A stretch of DNA of 58,974 nt, taken from Carex sylvatica. Its lineage: Eukaryota; Streptophyta; Magnoliopsida; Poales; Cyperaceae. Position 1 is the first letter of the stretch; the number at the start of each line of letters is the position of its first letter. Location: positions 1-58,974 of the forward strand of contig CAXKVR010000354.1 of NCBI GenBank assembly GCA_964058845.1, written 5' to 3'. Made by a program: the position numbers and the translations under genes. The notes beneath the pieces are model-generated. The model was given only the letters and a program-made list of their open reading frames with translations, did not search any database and was not told the origin of the DNA. Below are positions 11,419-23,321 of the stretch, piece by piece.

Positions 11419-11532
11419 CTGAGCCGATCAAAATCAATCATACGGCTTCAATCACTTTCTTTTATATCAATATAATATATCAAAACAAATCAGATGTAAT
11501 TGAAGTCGTGTGATTTATTTTAAACGGCTCGG
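11419..11532. repeat. foldback (MITE-like) repeat related to 10355-10492
   Basis: The left arm GAGCCGATCAAAATCAATC is an imperfect reverse complement of the right arm ..GATTTATTTTAAACGGCTC, around an AT-rich loop. Like its relative, the right arm is followed within a few bases by AATAGGAGG. Confidence 0.55.
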
Positions 11533-11923
11533 ATGGAAGAATAGGAGGGTGCTCCTTTTCTTGAGAAAAGAAGCAAATTTGAATCCAACGATTCATTCAA
11601 ATCCCACCCCCCACCCCCAGAAGGCCAAATAACAAATAAACTTGAGTGACTTGATTTGAACAAATAACAAGTACAACGACTACATAGGAACAAGTGACTA
11701 ATTTATACCTTTTTTTTGCATTAATACAGTTGTTGATTGCAAAAGCAGCGACTAGCAGTTCTACCTCTAACTGTGTTATCCATTATAATGAAATGTTCTA
11801 CAATAGTTGATCACCAGGGAAAATATATATACACATTACAAGCTCAGGAACCAATAAATATATCTACTCTAGGAAGGCCAGAATATCTTGTAATCATCCC
11901 AAGAAAGGATACCTAGCTGGGAC
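11533..11923. other. 3' flank of the lectin receptor kinase
   Basis: AT-rich, with no coding frame supported. It should include the 3' UTR of the minus-strand kinase gene; AATAAA-like words occur but none is diagnostic. Confidence 0.4.
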
Positions 11924-14531
11924 TTAGCGACCGTACACAGCCGAGTTTGTAACAGACGAGAAGCTAAACATATCAGCTGAGTGATGGTTCTGAGATGAGC
12001 TTGACTTGTCAGAAACGCAGGGCATGCAATACATGGGAACTGGCATCTGTGGTGGTAATTCAGGCACAGATCCATCAAAGTTGATGGCATTTATAACTTG
12101 CCTGATTGTCGGCCTTTGGGTGTAATCTGGGTGTGCACACCATAACCCAACTGCAATTATCCTCTCCGCACGACTCGCATCGAAATCCATTTGCAATCCT
12201 TGATCTACCACAGTTAATGCTGCACCTCTCCCATGGTTGTTCCAGACCCATTGCACCAAATCGGCCTCTTCATTTTCATTTCGCGTTAGGGGCTTTCTCC
12301 GGCAAAGTATCTCCAATGTGACCACGCCAAAGCTGAAAATGTCAGTCTCCCTTGATGCCTTCCCTGTTTTAGAAGAATATTAATTTCAAACTAGTCTGGA
12401 AGTAATATCACGAGAGAAACATTAAAGCCTCAAAATATAGTGTCCCTGGTTAGTGGCCCGCAAGTCAGCTCAATAATGCTTGTATATTAAACTTTGACAG
12501 TTTCCCAGTAATTAAAAAAGAATGAGACTGACCTGACCAAGATATTTTTTTTCTTTCTTTCTTCATTTTTGAAAAGTTAAATTGACAGAATTATACAAAT
12601 ATTTGATGGCACTGTGATGAATTTTCAAATAGCCTCATTTAGTGTAGATTTCAATTGTTAACTATAGTATTAAATGCGATTAAGCACCATCTAAAAAAAG
12701 ATGGCTTCATTTAAGTAGCATTACAAATATATAGAAAAATGCCTAGCTAAAGTCCAGTCATCTCTCTCTAGTCAAATTGCATGGTTCAAAATTTGAATTT
12801 AGTTTGGTAGCAGCCACGCATAAGTTATCTTTCAGCAACAAAACAAAAAAGATCCTAACAAATAAAAATTGCAAAGTTTCAGTTTTAGTGCTCAAACTCA
12901 TTTGTTTCTATTCAAACCAAAAGGTTGATATCAAATTTATGGCAGCCAAGCTCAGAGGAATTGAAAGTGTACAAAACAAAGACTTTGATTTTGAAAGGGA
13001 TACCTGAAGCTCCATATTCTGGAGCAATATACCCAAACGTCCCAGCCAAGCGAGTTGTCAGCGACTCGTGATCATGATCCATCAATCTAGCCAGCCCAAA
13101 ATCCCCCAATTTCGGATTGAAATCTGAATCAAGCATGACATTACTCGGCTTAATATCTCTATGCACCACACACTGCTCACACTCTTCATGCAAATAGAGC
13201 AATGCTGAGGCCAAGCCAATAACAATTTTGTACCTCTCAGGCCATGCAAGAATATGATCCTGGTTGTACAGATGCGTGTCGAGACTACCATTAGACATGA
13301 ACTCGTACACCAACAACAAATCACTATTCTCATGGCAGTACCCAATCAGTTGAACCAAGTTTCGGTGCCGAATTCTGCTAATTATAGTAACTTCTGATAT
13401 GTACTCCTTCTTCCCCCTTTCTGAGCTTGATATCCTCTTAACAGCCACTTGAATGCTCAGCTCTGTCAAGTTGCCTCTATAAACCTCGCCGGACCCACCG
13501 CTGCCAAGTATTCTATCTTCGGAGAAGCTTCGGGTTGCATGCATGAGCTGTGCATAAGTGAATCTTCTAGGACCAGCACCTCTGTCAAAAGCTTGAATTG
13601 ACTGGTCAATAGCCGTGGAATATCGTTCCATTTTCTCCTTTTTCTGTACCTTTCTTCGCCAACATACAACAAACCCTACCAAAGCTAACATGAATATAGC
13701 CACAGCAAATCCGACACCTAAATACATACTTAATTTACCACCACTCTTCCTTTCTGCACCTGGTTGTGATTTTTCTAGAGTAGAGGTAAAATTCCAGGAT
13801 AGAATCCTATGAGGTTGCGATCCATTATTCATGGAAGATGAAAACCCAACAGCAACCTCAGAAGGAAGGGTTTCCTTTAAGTCACAGATATGTGAAACTG
13901 ACCAATTCTGACGACCGACTGTACCAGAAGGGAAACTGAGACTTACAGTAAAATTTCTGGTGCTATATATGTACTTTACAACAGCGAAAGCCACAAACCC
14001 TTGGCTGACACTAGCATTGAGGGAAACAGTGGTAACCGAGAAATTATTTATCTCAGTATCCTGTTTTATCTGATTATTTGATTGCGCAGGCGGAATTCCA
14101 GAGGAATCGAATTCCACAGCCATGATCTTGCTAGGCTGAATGGTGTCAAGCGAACCGTTAAACAAAGCCAGGTAGGTTCCGTTCGACTCGGTGGGGGCCA
14201 CCGAGGGGTACGGCGCGAGAAAGAAAGCAAGACCGTCTGAATCGTCGGATCCATCGACGATGAAAGAGAAGGATGAGGTGAAATCGGTGACGTTGCTTGT
14301 CAGAGAGTCCCAAATCGGTACCGACTGGTAGTATACAGCTCGGCCGAAGGAATCCGGCTGGGCTGAGGTGAGGTGGATGCTGTCGTTGAAGAAACTGGCT
14401 TGGCCTTGGTACTGGATTCCCTGGGAAGTTTGATCGAAGGTGGGATAAGAGAAGAAAATAGAGAGGGAATAAGGGATGAGTGACAGGAGAAGGATGAGCT
14501 CGAGAGAGGAGAAGGGATGAGGCCTCGCCAT
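11924..14531 (-). CDS. L-type lectin-domain receptor kinase, 655 aa, two exons
   Basis: Exons are the complement of 13004-14531 and 11924-12363. The donor is CAG/GTATCC and the acceptor AAAACAG, phase 1, 1968 nt in total. The start ATG at 14531 is followed directly by a hydrophobic signal peptide (..LILLLSLIPYSL..). The order is: secretion signal, residues 1-25; legume-lectin domain, about 27-255, with several N-glycosylation sites; one transmembrane helix near 290-312 (..YLGVGFAVAIFMLALVG..); and a Ser/Thr kinase from about 350. The kinase looks active: loop GSGGSG, VAVKR lysine, HRDIKPSN (RD type), DFG and APEY. The family acts at the plasma membrane in defence and hormone signalling. The lectin half keeps VEFD but lacks the usual HVGIDVNS metal-binding stretch, so sugar binding is doubtful. 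A 7.8-kb MULE lies 709 bp upstream. The subclass is not assigned. Confidence 0.93.
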
Positions 14532-15240
14532 GGCATCCGTTGTGAAAGAGGAAGGAGAGTGTGGGTGAATGGTGAGGATGTGTATCCGCTGCTCTTTTGT
14601 TCTTTCTATTTCTCTCTTAAAAAAAGAGAAGAGAGAAAGAGAATCACGTGGAAGAGAGAGGAGGAAGAGAGAGATAGAGAGAAGAGCAGAGGAAGAGGAA
14701 GAACTTGAAGAAAGTGCCATCAGCCTACTTATTAGAAAGCTTTGGTACCCTACCGTGTAGAATGATATCACCATCGTCCATTTTAATCTGACACGAATCT
14801 CAAGTGGATCCATGATCCAAATAGAGGCGGAAATGATTTTGACTTCTTGTAAGAGTTAGTAGGTACCGCAGGGATTCTCAGCCCTGATAGGTGGGGTGGG
14901 GGCCGTGGGGCTGCGAAAGGCTTGTACCTTTTAGTAATAAATTTAAACATTGACGAGGATTGATCAGTAGTTCAGTACTACTCACTAGTGGACCTTTCTG
15001 ACCCGGTCAGCACGTTGTACAATATATATATATGGTTTGATTTTCAGTGGCAGTAGACAGTGAGCTTTTGTGTAGTAATTGAATTAAGAATTTATTTCAC
15101 AATTAGCTCCACAATTTATAAAATTAAAACGTTAATATTAACATAAATATTTATTTAAATAAATTTTTTGTTTTCAAAATATATTTCTAACGCTATTGCC
15201 AGAGAACCCATCCTTGACAGATCAGGAAGATGTGTGGAGG
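14532..15240 (-). promoter_or_regulatory. 5' UTR and proximal upstream region of the lectin receptor kinase
   Basis: On the minus strand 14580-14710 is a long CT-rich leader (GAGA runs on the plus strand), a common plant 5' UTR feature. Further up is AT-rich DNA with a (TA)n patch near 15021-15034. The MULE begins at 15241, so any older distal promoter has been displaced by 7.8 kb. Confidence 0.4.
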
Positions 15241-15312
15241 GGAAATAAATTATCTGTTATTCCTTTGAGATAACAGGATCATGTTATTTCTCATCCGGCT
15301 GTTCAATTTTGC
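15241..15312 (+). repeat. left terminal inverted repeat of the MULE
   Basis: It pairs with 23010-23081. Shared words include CTGTTATTCCTTTG, GATAACA and CATGTTATTT. The match grades off inward. Confidence 0.85.
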
Positions 15313-18164
15313 TGAGATTCGTATATGATAAAGTATTTTGGCAAATTCTGGAATGGATCAAAAATATTTTGAACCGTTCATTTACCCACGATCGAACGGT
15401 TCAGATAATTTGCAGGGATAAAAAACTCTATGTTAAATTTAACAGAATTTATTTCGGAAGGGTAAAATTGATATTTTACATGTGATGTTCTCTCTGTCTA
15501 ATCGCTCCGTTAACCATTTCCCACCGAGACGCAACCCGAGAGCCAAACCCCAAACCCTCCCTCCTCTTTGCTCTCTCCCCGCCTCCGCGCCTCTCCGCCT
15601 CTCCTCTCCTCTGACTTCAGTTTTCTCTACTCCGTTGGTCGTGTCTCACTCCCTCTCTCTTCGCCGCCTCTCTCTGTCGCGCCGTCTCCTCTCTCTCGCG
15701 CCGTCTCCTCTCTCTCGCGCCGCCTCTGCGTCTCTTGGCCTCTGTTGCTACGCCTCAAGGTACTATATGCCATGGCAAACTAATTTTCGTGCCTCATGCA
15801 TTTCATCTTTAAACCTAGGTGATGATACCATGAGTATAATTCCAACTGATATGATGAAATCCTTGTTGGGTATTGATATAATTCTTGTTGGGTATAGGAA
15901 TTAAGATTCTTAAACGATACTTGAACTGAAAATTTCTATTGATTTTAGATTTGAATTTTTCAATATTCAGGTGTGTATTTAGATGGTGGTATCAATAGTA
16001 ATACTTGATTTTCAGTGAACAGAAAAGTTTTTTTCTTTGCTGCTTCTTAATTAATCAGATCTTATTCATCAGGTCTTGTGCTGTATCAGTAGTAGTGAAA
16101 CTGTATGAAATTATTTAAAAGGGCTGACAACCTTTAACCAAGGCTTGGGCTTTTATGCATCTCATATAATGTGCATTTTCCTATATTGTGTTGTATACAT
16201 CTTAGATCTATTACTGATGGTTTGTAGTAACTTGTAGATGTTTCAGGTGCTACCTGCTTCTAGTGACCTAATGACTCAGTATCTAGTCTAAAGCTTCAGC
16301 CCAAAGGCAAATCATTTGTTCTGACTTTTTGGGATAATAAGGTAAATAAACGTAAAATAATGTAATTATTAATTTTTGCTGTAGGTAAGCTTCAGTGCTT
16401 TGCAATGCACCGATCCTCTTGTGTTTTGGCTCGATCTTGAATTTGTTATTCTAACATTGGATCAGGTTGCTCAATTTAATCTACATATCGAAATGTTGTA
16501 GGAAACCAAGTTACTGGTGGACCTGTTGCCCTCTTGAAAGTATGTTTATGGTTTAGCCCGTTTTTTTTTCCTTCTTTCTTTTCTAGCTTTGGCCCTTCAT
16601 TCAGTTCCAGTTAGGTTAGTTGATCGATGCCAAGTTCATTTGTCTAGCCACTAAAACCTCACAATTAATTACAAACCCTGCAGTTTGATAGTCTTTTTTT
16701 TTTTTTTAAATTCAGTTTGCCCAAAAGGCAGGTCATTAAATTTTGTATTGGTCAACATACAAAAGTTTGAACTTGATGGGGGAAAGTGCTGTGTGGTACT
16801 GTACGTGCTATGGATCTGATATATCCCTCCACAGATCACCGCACACCAAGTGCTGCCGAAAGCTACCATAGCTACACAAGGACTGGTTATTAATTTTCAA
16901 TTATATCTTTGATTGATTTTTTTAAATATGCACCGACATGAACTGTGTTTGTACCAGTACGCTTTAATTTATCGTAAATTAATTGGTAATTCATTACTTC
17001 ACAGTGAACCGATAAGAATGCCTAGTAAATAGTGTGCAGTGGTTGTACAACTCTTCTTATTACCCAGCTGGAGCCCCCACTGTGCAATGCGGAGCATGTA
17101 ACATGGCCACAACAGTATATCCTCAAGGTAACTTAGAAGTTAAAGACCATGACAGTATATCCTCAATGGAGGTGAAGGCTTTGGCTTTATACCAGGCAAT
17201 ACAGTAGATAAAGACCATGACAGTAAAAAATAACCCGGCACAATACACCATCTTTTCATTTTGTATTTTCTTCCTTTTATTTTTGCTTTTAGTAGCGTTT
17301 CGTAGATAGTTTACCTTTCCAGGTTTCTATTAAGCTCATGTAGGAGTTTATGTATGATTTTCATTTGTTATAATCAAGCATGCCTACGGGCTTCAATTAA
17401 AAAAATGGATTACTGTTTCAGTCTGGAATGCTCTAATTTTAATAATTTGTTTAGCAGATTTGGCATCTTTGTTGTAATTTTGATCTTTTTCAGGGTTAGA
17501 TTAGTGAGAATTGAGAAGGTTTGCCAGAATGACTACATTTCTCAGGTTTTTGTTTATTGTGGTTTAGATCGGATGGGAATGAGATCCGGTGCTCTTCAAA
17601 TCCCTGCTATTCCCTACTCTTCTCTATCTCTCTCTTCTGTCTCTCTGCTCTCTTTCTCTCTTTCTCTCTCCTCCTCTTTGAAGAGAGAGAGAGAAAAGAA
17701 ATAATAGTAGTGTCCTACTTTTCACTTGAGAAAAAAAGCGAATGTTTATCCAGATCAGATAATGGCATGGTGCACCTAGTTACGGAACTACGCAAGATGA
17801 CTATGGATTATGAGAGAATATACAAAATTTGTTATATATTTAGATGTGACTGTATTATTGTAGTGTGAATCCTAATAACAAGCTATAATTAGGTCATTGT
17901 TCAATTATTCTATCATTGACCGAAATTCTCATGTTGTTTTGCTTCTCTCTTTTTTGTATAATTTTTTTTCTCTTTTACTAGTAAATAAGGAAATTTTTGA
18001 CATGTTTCATTCTTTTCAATTATTAGTTTGATATTTTCAAACTTAATTTGATTATTCTCTCTTTATAAATATTGTGCTGGAGAACATGTCACGCTGTATA
18101 AATTTCCCATTTATGAGAAATAAATTTACATTTTTCAAGAAATATATTTATAAGATTACTATCT
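15313..18164. other. MULE left arm, no further gene recognised
   Basis: 15540-15765 is a pyrimidine-rich, CpG-rich block with tandem words CGCGCCGTCTCCTCTCTCT, followed by a possible donor, CAAG/GTACTA, near 15760. It resembles an untranslated first exon driven from the left TIR. From 15905 to 18164 the DNA is AT-rich with another CT-rich patch at 17610-17690 and no coding frame I can support. I saw no mudrB-like second gene. Confidence 0.4.
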
Positions 18165-20860
18165 TTAGTTCAAGAGTCTCATAGTACAAGTTGTTTTCTG
18201 GGGTGATTCCCTATCACTTGACACAACATTCTTTTCAGCTTTGGACTTCTCAATTCTTTTCCCAATATCCTTAAGCCGCCACCGCAAGAAATCTGTTGTT
18301 TTCACATATTCTTCACTCGACTTAGATGATTGGTAGCATACTTGGATGCATAGTTCTATCATCTCATTGTACATTTTTTCCGACTCGGAAACCTTAAAAT
18401 CCCCACCCTTCCTATCCGAAGTAAACAAAGACTTAGCAGTTTTGGTGTACCTATCATTGATGCAACACTGAGGAATGAATGTGATGTCCAAGTGTATCAA
18501 TACAGAAAACATGTGACTGCATGGTATTTTCTCACATTCATATTTATAACACGTACATGTAAGTATTCTGATATTTCCCTCAGAAATAAAGAAGTCCACA
18601 GCTACTAAAGTCTCGAATTTTCCTTTTGAAGCTACAATGTATTTTGAGGAATTGATACTCCTAAGGTTTTGAATCACCACAAATTCGTTTGACTTCTCAA
18701 TTTCCTCACGAACCATGGCAAACACTTCAGGTGTGAAGTTGCTTGCTACAGATTTCTCGAGATTGTAGAAAGCGGTTGTTAAAACTGGTTCTGTTTGACA
18801 TGCTTTGCAATCTAACTCAGCCTCCTTTGTGCGCATTCTCGTAAGACAACGCTCAAGCTGCTGTACAGCCTTACACAAAGACATCTTACTATTCATGTAC
18901 CTGTGGATCTTGGAATTGAGACTCTCGCTTCTCTGGTTAGTTGACATCCCTAAGAACATCTTATTCTGTACAAAAGCCCCAGCCCATAATTGTTTTGACG
19001 CATAAATTGTCTGCAACCAATGCCTACTACGTGACCTTTTACTAACTTTATCCTCAAACTCCTGCCACTTGTTCTCAAATTCTTCAGGCATGTATGCCTT
19101 CATCATCAACTTGTAGAACATTCGCATGACTCTTGAATTACGAATATACTTTTTTGCATTTCCCGCCATATGCCATGTGCACATCCGGTGTGTTGTGCCC
19201 GGTAATACTGACTTTATGGCCTCGCGCATAGCAAGGTCACCATCCGTAATTATAGATTCGGGTCGTACCTGGTACATGGCCTCCATTAATGCTTCAAGGA
19301 GCCATTCGTATGAGTTCTTATTCTCACAAGAAACAATGCCGCATGCAAACATAATTGTGCTTCGATGATGATTGATGCCTAGAAAAGGAACGACTATCAT
19401 GTTATACCGGTTCAGCTTGTATGTGCTATCGAAAACAACTACATCTCCGAAGCTAGCATAATCAAGGACTGACTGAGCATCGGCCCAAAAGAGACTTGTT
19501 AAATGACCGTCTTTTGCATCATATTTGAAAAAAAAATCTGGATCTGCTTTCTTCCTCTCCTCGAAGTACTTTATTGCTGACTCGGCATCATTTGCAAGCA
19601 TCTCAGACCGCTCTCGCTCAGAGATAAAGTTATACAAATTCTTCATCTGATAACCACGATGTTCATAACCACCACTTCTCCGTTCTGTGTAATCTAATAT
19701 TTGGCAGTTCCGAATACCCGAGTCTTCAAAAGCGCCTATCTCAAACTTCTGAGCTTCATTAATAGAACAATGGGATCGTAGGAAAGGAGTAGTATCGCTA
19801 GCTGCTAGATTGTGGGTGTGAACATCTATATAATTTTTAACCCACCACCTACCGATTTTCGGATCAAGTTTGATGCATAGCTCGACGGGGCAGCCACAAC
19901 GAGAGAGCGCCGAGGCAGGTCTTTTCCGGTCCGGCTCATCCAAATACTTACTCTCTCGAAAACCAGATCTGCTACAGTAAAACCGACGGAATATAATGGT
20001 GCCATTCATTGGATCTTTTCTAATTATGCTCTTCCTTATGCTAAACCCTCTTTTTTTTGCATAATCATTGTAAAAATCGTAAGCTTCTTCTTGGCTTGAG
20101 AAAGTCATACTTACAATTTTTTCATACTCGATCAATGATTCCACATCAACTTTGTTAGCCTACAAAATTTGTGAAATGAAACCATCATTAGAAAGAGTAT
20201 TTGTCTATACCTCGTGGATCCATAGATGTATGGTCATTACTAAATGTCAATTCCTCCATAAATAAGCTAGGGTATAAACAGACTTCTATAAATTATTGTG
20301 TAAATAAATGTACTGGTACAACAGTTGTCAGCACATTTTTTTTGTCTTATTCTTTTGGTGTCATCATGCCCGGTTGTATGTGGGTCAAGTAGAAGCAATA
20401 GTGGTTTTTTATATTTTTAAGTCCCCAAATTAAATCTTATGTCTACAATATGCTCATTATATACTTTTATAACCGGCAACATATACCAAAATAGATAAAT
20501 ACCAAGTATGATTATTTGGGTTCTGCAACAAATAAGGCTGAAATGGCTTAATTTACCTTTGCATTCATTCTACAAACTTCAGTGCTGATTTGGTGGTAAA
20601 AGGGACAAGAAAATATGTAGGCCCAGCTTCTGAATTTTGAACTCATTAATAGAGTAAATCGGTATACATGTATTTTAATAGATATAATATGAAAGTACAT
20701 GTGACTTGCTTTTAGTGTTCTCAATTCTTACCGGACCTAGTTAATTGTAACATTCCACAGCAGCAGCTTGTAAATACAGCTCAATTGGTTGCAATATCCT
20801 TAGAACTTGTCTAGGTATTTGACAAAGTTTCAATCTACAAACAATTCTATAACTTACCAT
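18165..20860 (-). CDS. MULE transposase of the FAR1/FHY3 type, 665 aa
   Basis: The main exon is the complement of 18165-20159 and opens with GCTAACAAAGTT right after an acceptor TTTTGTAG. No in-frame ATG exists near its start. The best solution is a donor, ATG/GTAAGT, at 20860-20852, so the start codon is the last codon of the previous exon (phase 0), giving MANKVDVESLIEYE... Domains: FAR1 DNA-binding (WRKY-GCM1 zinc finger) about 20-120, with CGCP..C and HTH; MULE transposase core with candidate catalytic D245 (FDSTYK), D307 (TDGDLAM) and E413 (NQRSES); and SWIM zinc finger C536, C538, C548, H550. No stop or frameshift occurs. FAR1 and FHY3 are domesticated light-signalling factors of this family. 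Here the gene lies between TIRs with a 9-bp duplication, so it is best called a transposase acting on this element and its relatives. Confidence 0.9.
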
Positions 20861-23009
20861 GTCTTTTGCGTCGGCGACTCGGTGCTAGCTACTAGTGTAA
20901 TTTCGTTTCCAAGACCCAAGAAGTAAAAGAAGCACAAACGTCGATCCTGAGCAGGACCTGCTTTACCCTCTCCTTCAAATCTCTTCCTCCTCAATGCCCC
21001 TACAAAAGTTAAAAACAGAAATTAAAAACAGAATATATATTTTTTCACAAAATATATCTTTCTAAATACAAAAACTATCACCAACTATCACAAAATATAT
21101 ACTCAATTTTCCTTCCAGTTGCTTGCTCGTAGAATCTCAATTTCTAACTTCAAATAAATTTGATAGTTTTCACAATTTTCATTTGATTGTTCTCTTTTGC
21201 CTTTTAGAAATCAAAGTTAGAAATGCATCACAGTTTTCACATTTTCTGAAAGTAAGAATCAAAGAAAATAAAGAATCAAAGCAAAGAACGATCTATTGAT
21301 GGCAAACAATGAAATGCATCAGAGTTCAAAGAAATTTTTTTTTTTTTTAAACTTGATAGTGATTCAAAGAAATACTTGAGGAAGAGACGGAGGCAACAGA
21401 TATACAAAAAGAAATGCAAATTAACTATAAAAAATGCAAATTTATTAGGGAAAAAAAAAGAGATACACAAAAAGAAATGTATGCATGCCATATAGAACAA
21501 TTGTGCAAAAAAGGTGAAATTGAGAAGGCAACAGATTTTCTACATGACTTACAACACTTTGATTATGCAAGAATGATGAAATTGTGAAATTTTCTACAAG
21601 ATTGGAACTTATATATGGGCTGTGCAAGAAAGGTGAATTCAGAAGGCAACAGATTTTTGAAATAGAGGAGGCAATGGATTTTCTACATGACATGATTTCT
21701 AAAGCGCATTAGCAAATTTACTTTGAAAAAGCCTATCTATGATAGAATTTATTGGAGTTATCCATTGATGACAAAAAACATTTCCAATGCTTTCTTTTTT
21801 TCGCTAGCTGCTGAAATGAAAAGAACATTCCGAGAAAGAGACGAGTACCATTCTTCTATTAAATAAAGTCAGACACCAAGTCATATTCTCGGTGAGTTAG
21901 TTTCTATTTCCTCATCTGATAACAGTAGGTGACTGAACACTCATATGCCTGTTTTTTTTCTTCTTCTTCTGAAAGGTCAATTATGTGTTATGTGTGACGA
22001 CTGATGGTTCTCTTCGCATTACCCATGTCTCACGAGTGAAGATACGAAAGGATACCCCCTCGACCACCCCCCCCCCCCACCCCCCCTCTGGGATCAAAGA
22101 CTCACTTCTAGCTTGGATTAAGTTCTCTTCACAGGCTCCTGGCAAAAATCGCCCAAAGAAAGCCAAATCACTTAAGAAATTTTAGCGCCACCACTTCATC
22201 CCTGCTCTGAACCGACGAATAGGAGAACAACTCCTCCCACATATTGAAAACTAAAAAAGCTAGTTCCCCCTCTTAGTTCGCAGGTAGGTACCAAGTATAC
22301 CGGAATGACCGTGAGCAGCTTAATCGTGACAGCGTGATGTTGTGACCATAACATTTTTTTATCGCAAATTCTTTGATATCTACTACAAGTTGAACCTGAC
22401 ATGACTTGATGCAATCAGATTTTTGTTTCACATCAGATTCTGATTTCGTCATTTCTTCGAGCGCCTTGAGTGCATCAAAAACTTACCAGAGACTATTATT
22501 ATTATACCAATTTCTTGACAAAACAGAAATTAAAGAAGAAACAACATGGAATTAAATAAGTAATTTATACTGACAAATCAATAAAAATAAGGAATATAAC
22601 TAGGGAGGATAACTTACAAAGCCACTGGAGAGGTATCTCAGACCGACGGGAGGGGGAGATACAGAGCAAAGGAGGGGCTGACAGACGGGAGGGAGGAGAG
22701 ATCTCAGAGGATGCGAATTCGTCAAGGAAGGGCCATCCACGAGAGGAAGAGACGATGGGATTGAGGTATCTCAGAGATGCGGGAGGGTTTAGGGCGAATT
22801 TGGCGGCCAAAGGAGGGGTGATCTGCGTGAGGAAGAGACGGGAGCGAAGATCTAACAGAAATATTAACGGAAAGATTTTATTATATAATGCTATTCCAAT
22901 TTTATCCTTTTGAAATTAACGGCTGTGATTAATTCGGACAAAAATATGAAAAAATTTTTTGATCCATGACAGCATCACTCAAGTATTTTTATTGAAATCG
23001 GTACATGAA
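20861..23009 (-). other. 5' non-coding part of the MULE gene (leader exons and introns)
   Basis: A second leader exon probably spans 20858-20999, after an acceptor CTTTTGTAG. On the minus strand it has in-frame stops before its terminal ATG. A first leader exon lies in the GC-rich right arm, about 22617-22860, with donor TTT/GTAAGT at its inner edge. Between them is AT-rich DNA with a C-run (22067-22086) and a loosely repeated word, GGCAACAGATTTTCTACATG, at 21525-21690. Confidence 0.45.
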
Positions 23010-23081
23010 AAAATTTCGATGGCTGGATGAAAAATAACATGTTCCTTGTTATCCCAAAGGAATAACAGCAGATTTATTTCG
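23010..23081 (-). repeat. right terminal inverted repeat of the MULE
   Basis: Reverse complement of the left end at 15241-15312. The outermost ten bases differ only at the first position. Confidence 0.85.
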
Positions 23082-23321
23082 GTGTGGAGGAAGGATATTG
23101 TGTCCCAATGAATGGCTGCTCACAAGGGAGTCCGTGTCCCCCAGTAACCTGAAATTCAATCCGGTGGCTGTTGAGATTATAAGGAGTGCTTTGAGATTCG
23201 TGTCAAATGAAATGAACAGTCCAAATTCACCACTTGCACCACAGCTATCTCACAGGGGTACAGTTGGGGTTGCTAGAGCTGCTCAAGATGAGTCACAGCC
23301 GCATATAATTCCCATTTACGT
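23082..23321. other. DNA flanking the MULE on the right
   Basis: It starts with the 9-bp duplication. A plus-strand frame at 23098-23343 includes a coding-like stretch (..NPVAVEIIRSALRFVSNEM..) but I could not place it in a family with confidence. Joined across the MULE no convincing exon forms. Confidence 0.3.

Larger units (their letters stand above)
15241..23081 (-). mobile_element. complete Mutator-like element (MULE) with FAR1-type transposase
   Basis: The ends are inverted repeats: the left begins GGAAATAAATTATCTG and the right, reverse-complemented, begins CGAAATAAATCTGCTG. Similarity is clear for about 70 bp and patchy for about 200. An exact 9-bp duplication, GTGTGGAGG, flanks it at 15232-15240 and 23082-23090, the length expected of Mutator transposition. 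The 7,841-bp body holds one recognisable gene, a FAR1/MULE transposase on the minus strand (18165-20860). The subterminal regions at both ends (15540-15780 and 22617-22860) are GC-rich and pyrimidine-rich in outward-to-inward reading, like 5' leaders. The gene is intact and the duplication perfect, so the insertion looks fairly young and may be autonomous. Confidence 0.93.

Noticed and set aside
15482..15904. 140-codon plus-strand frame near the MULE left end.
   Set aside because: The sequence is Ser/Arg/Leu-rich from CT-rich simple repeats, and looks like an untranslated leader, not a protein family.
18165..20159. Annotating the FAR1-type gene as a host light-signalling factor (FRS/FHY3).
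   Set aside because: It lies between matching TIRs with an exact 9-bp duplication and keeps the transposase catalytic residues, so transposase is the simpler call.
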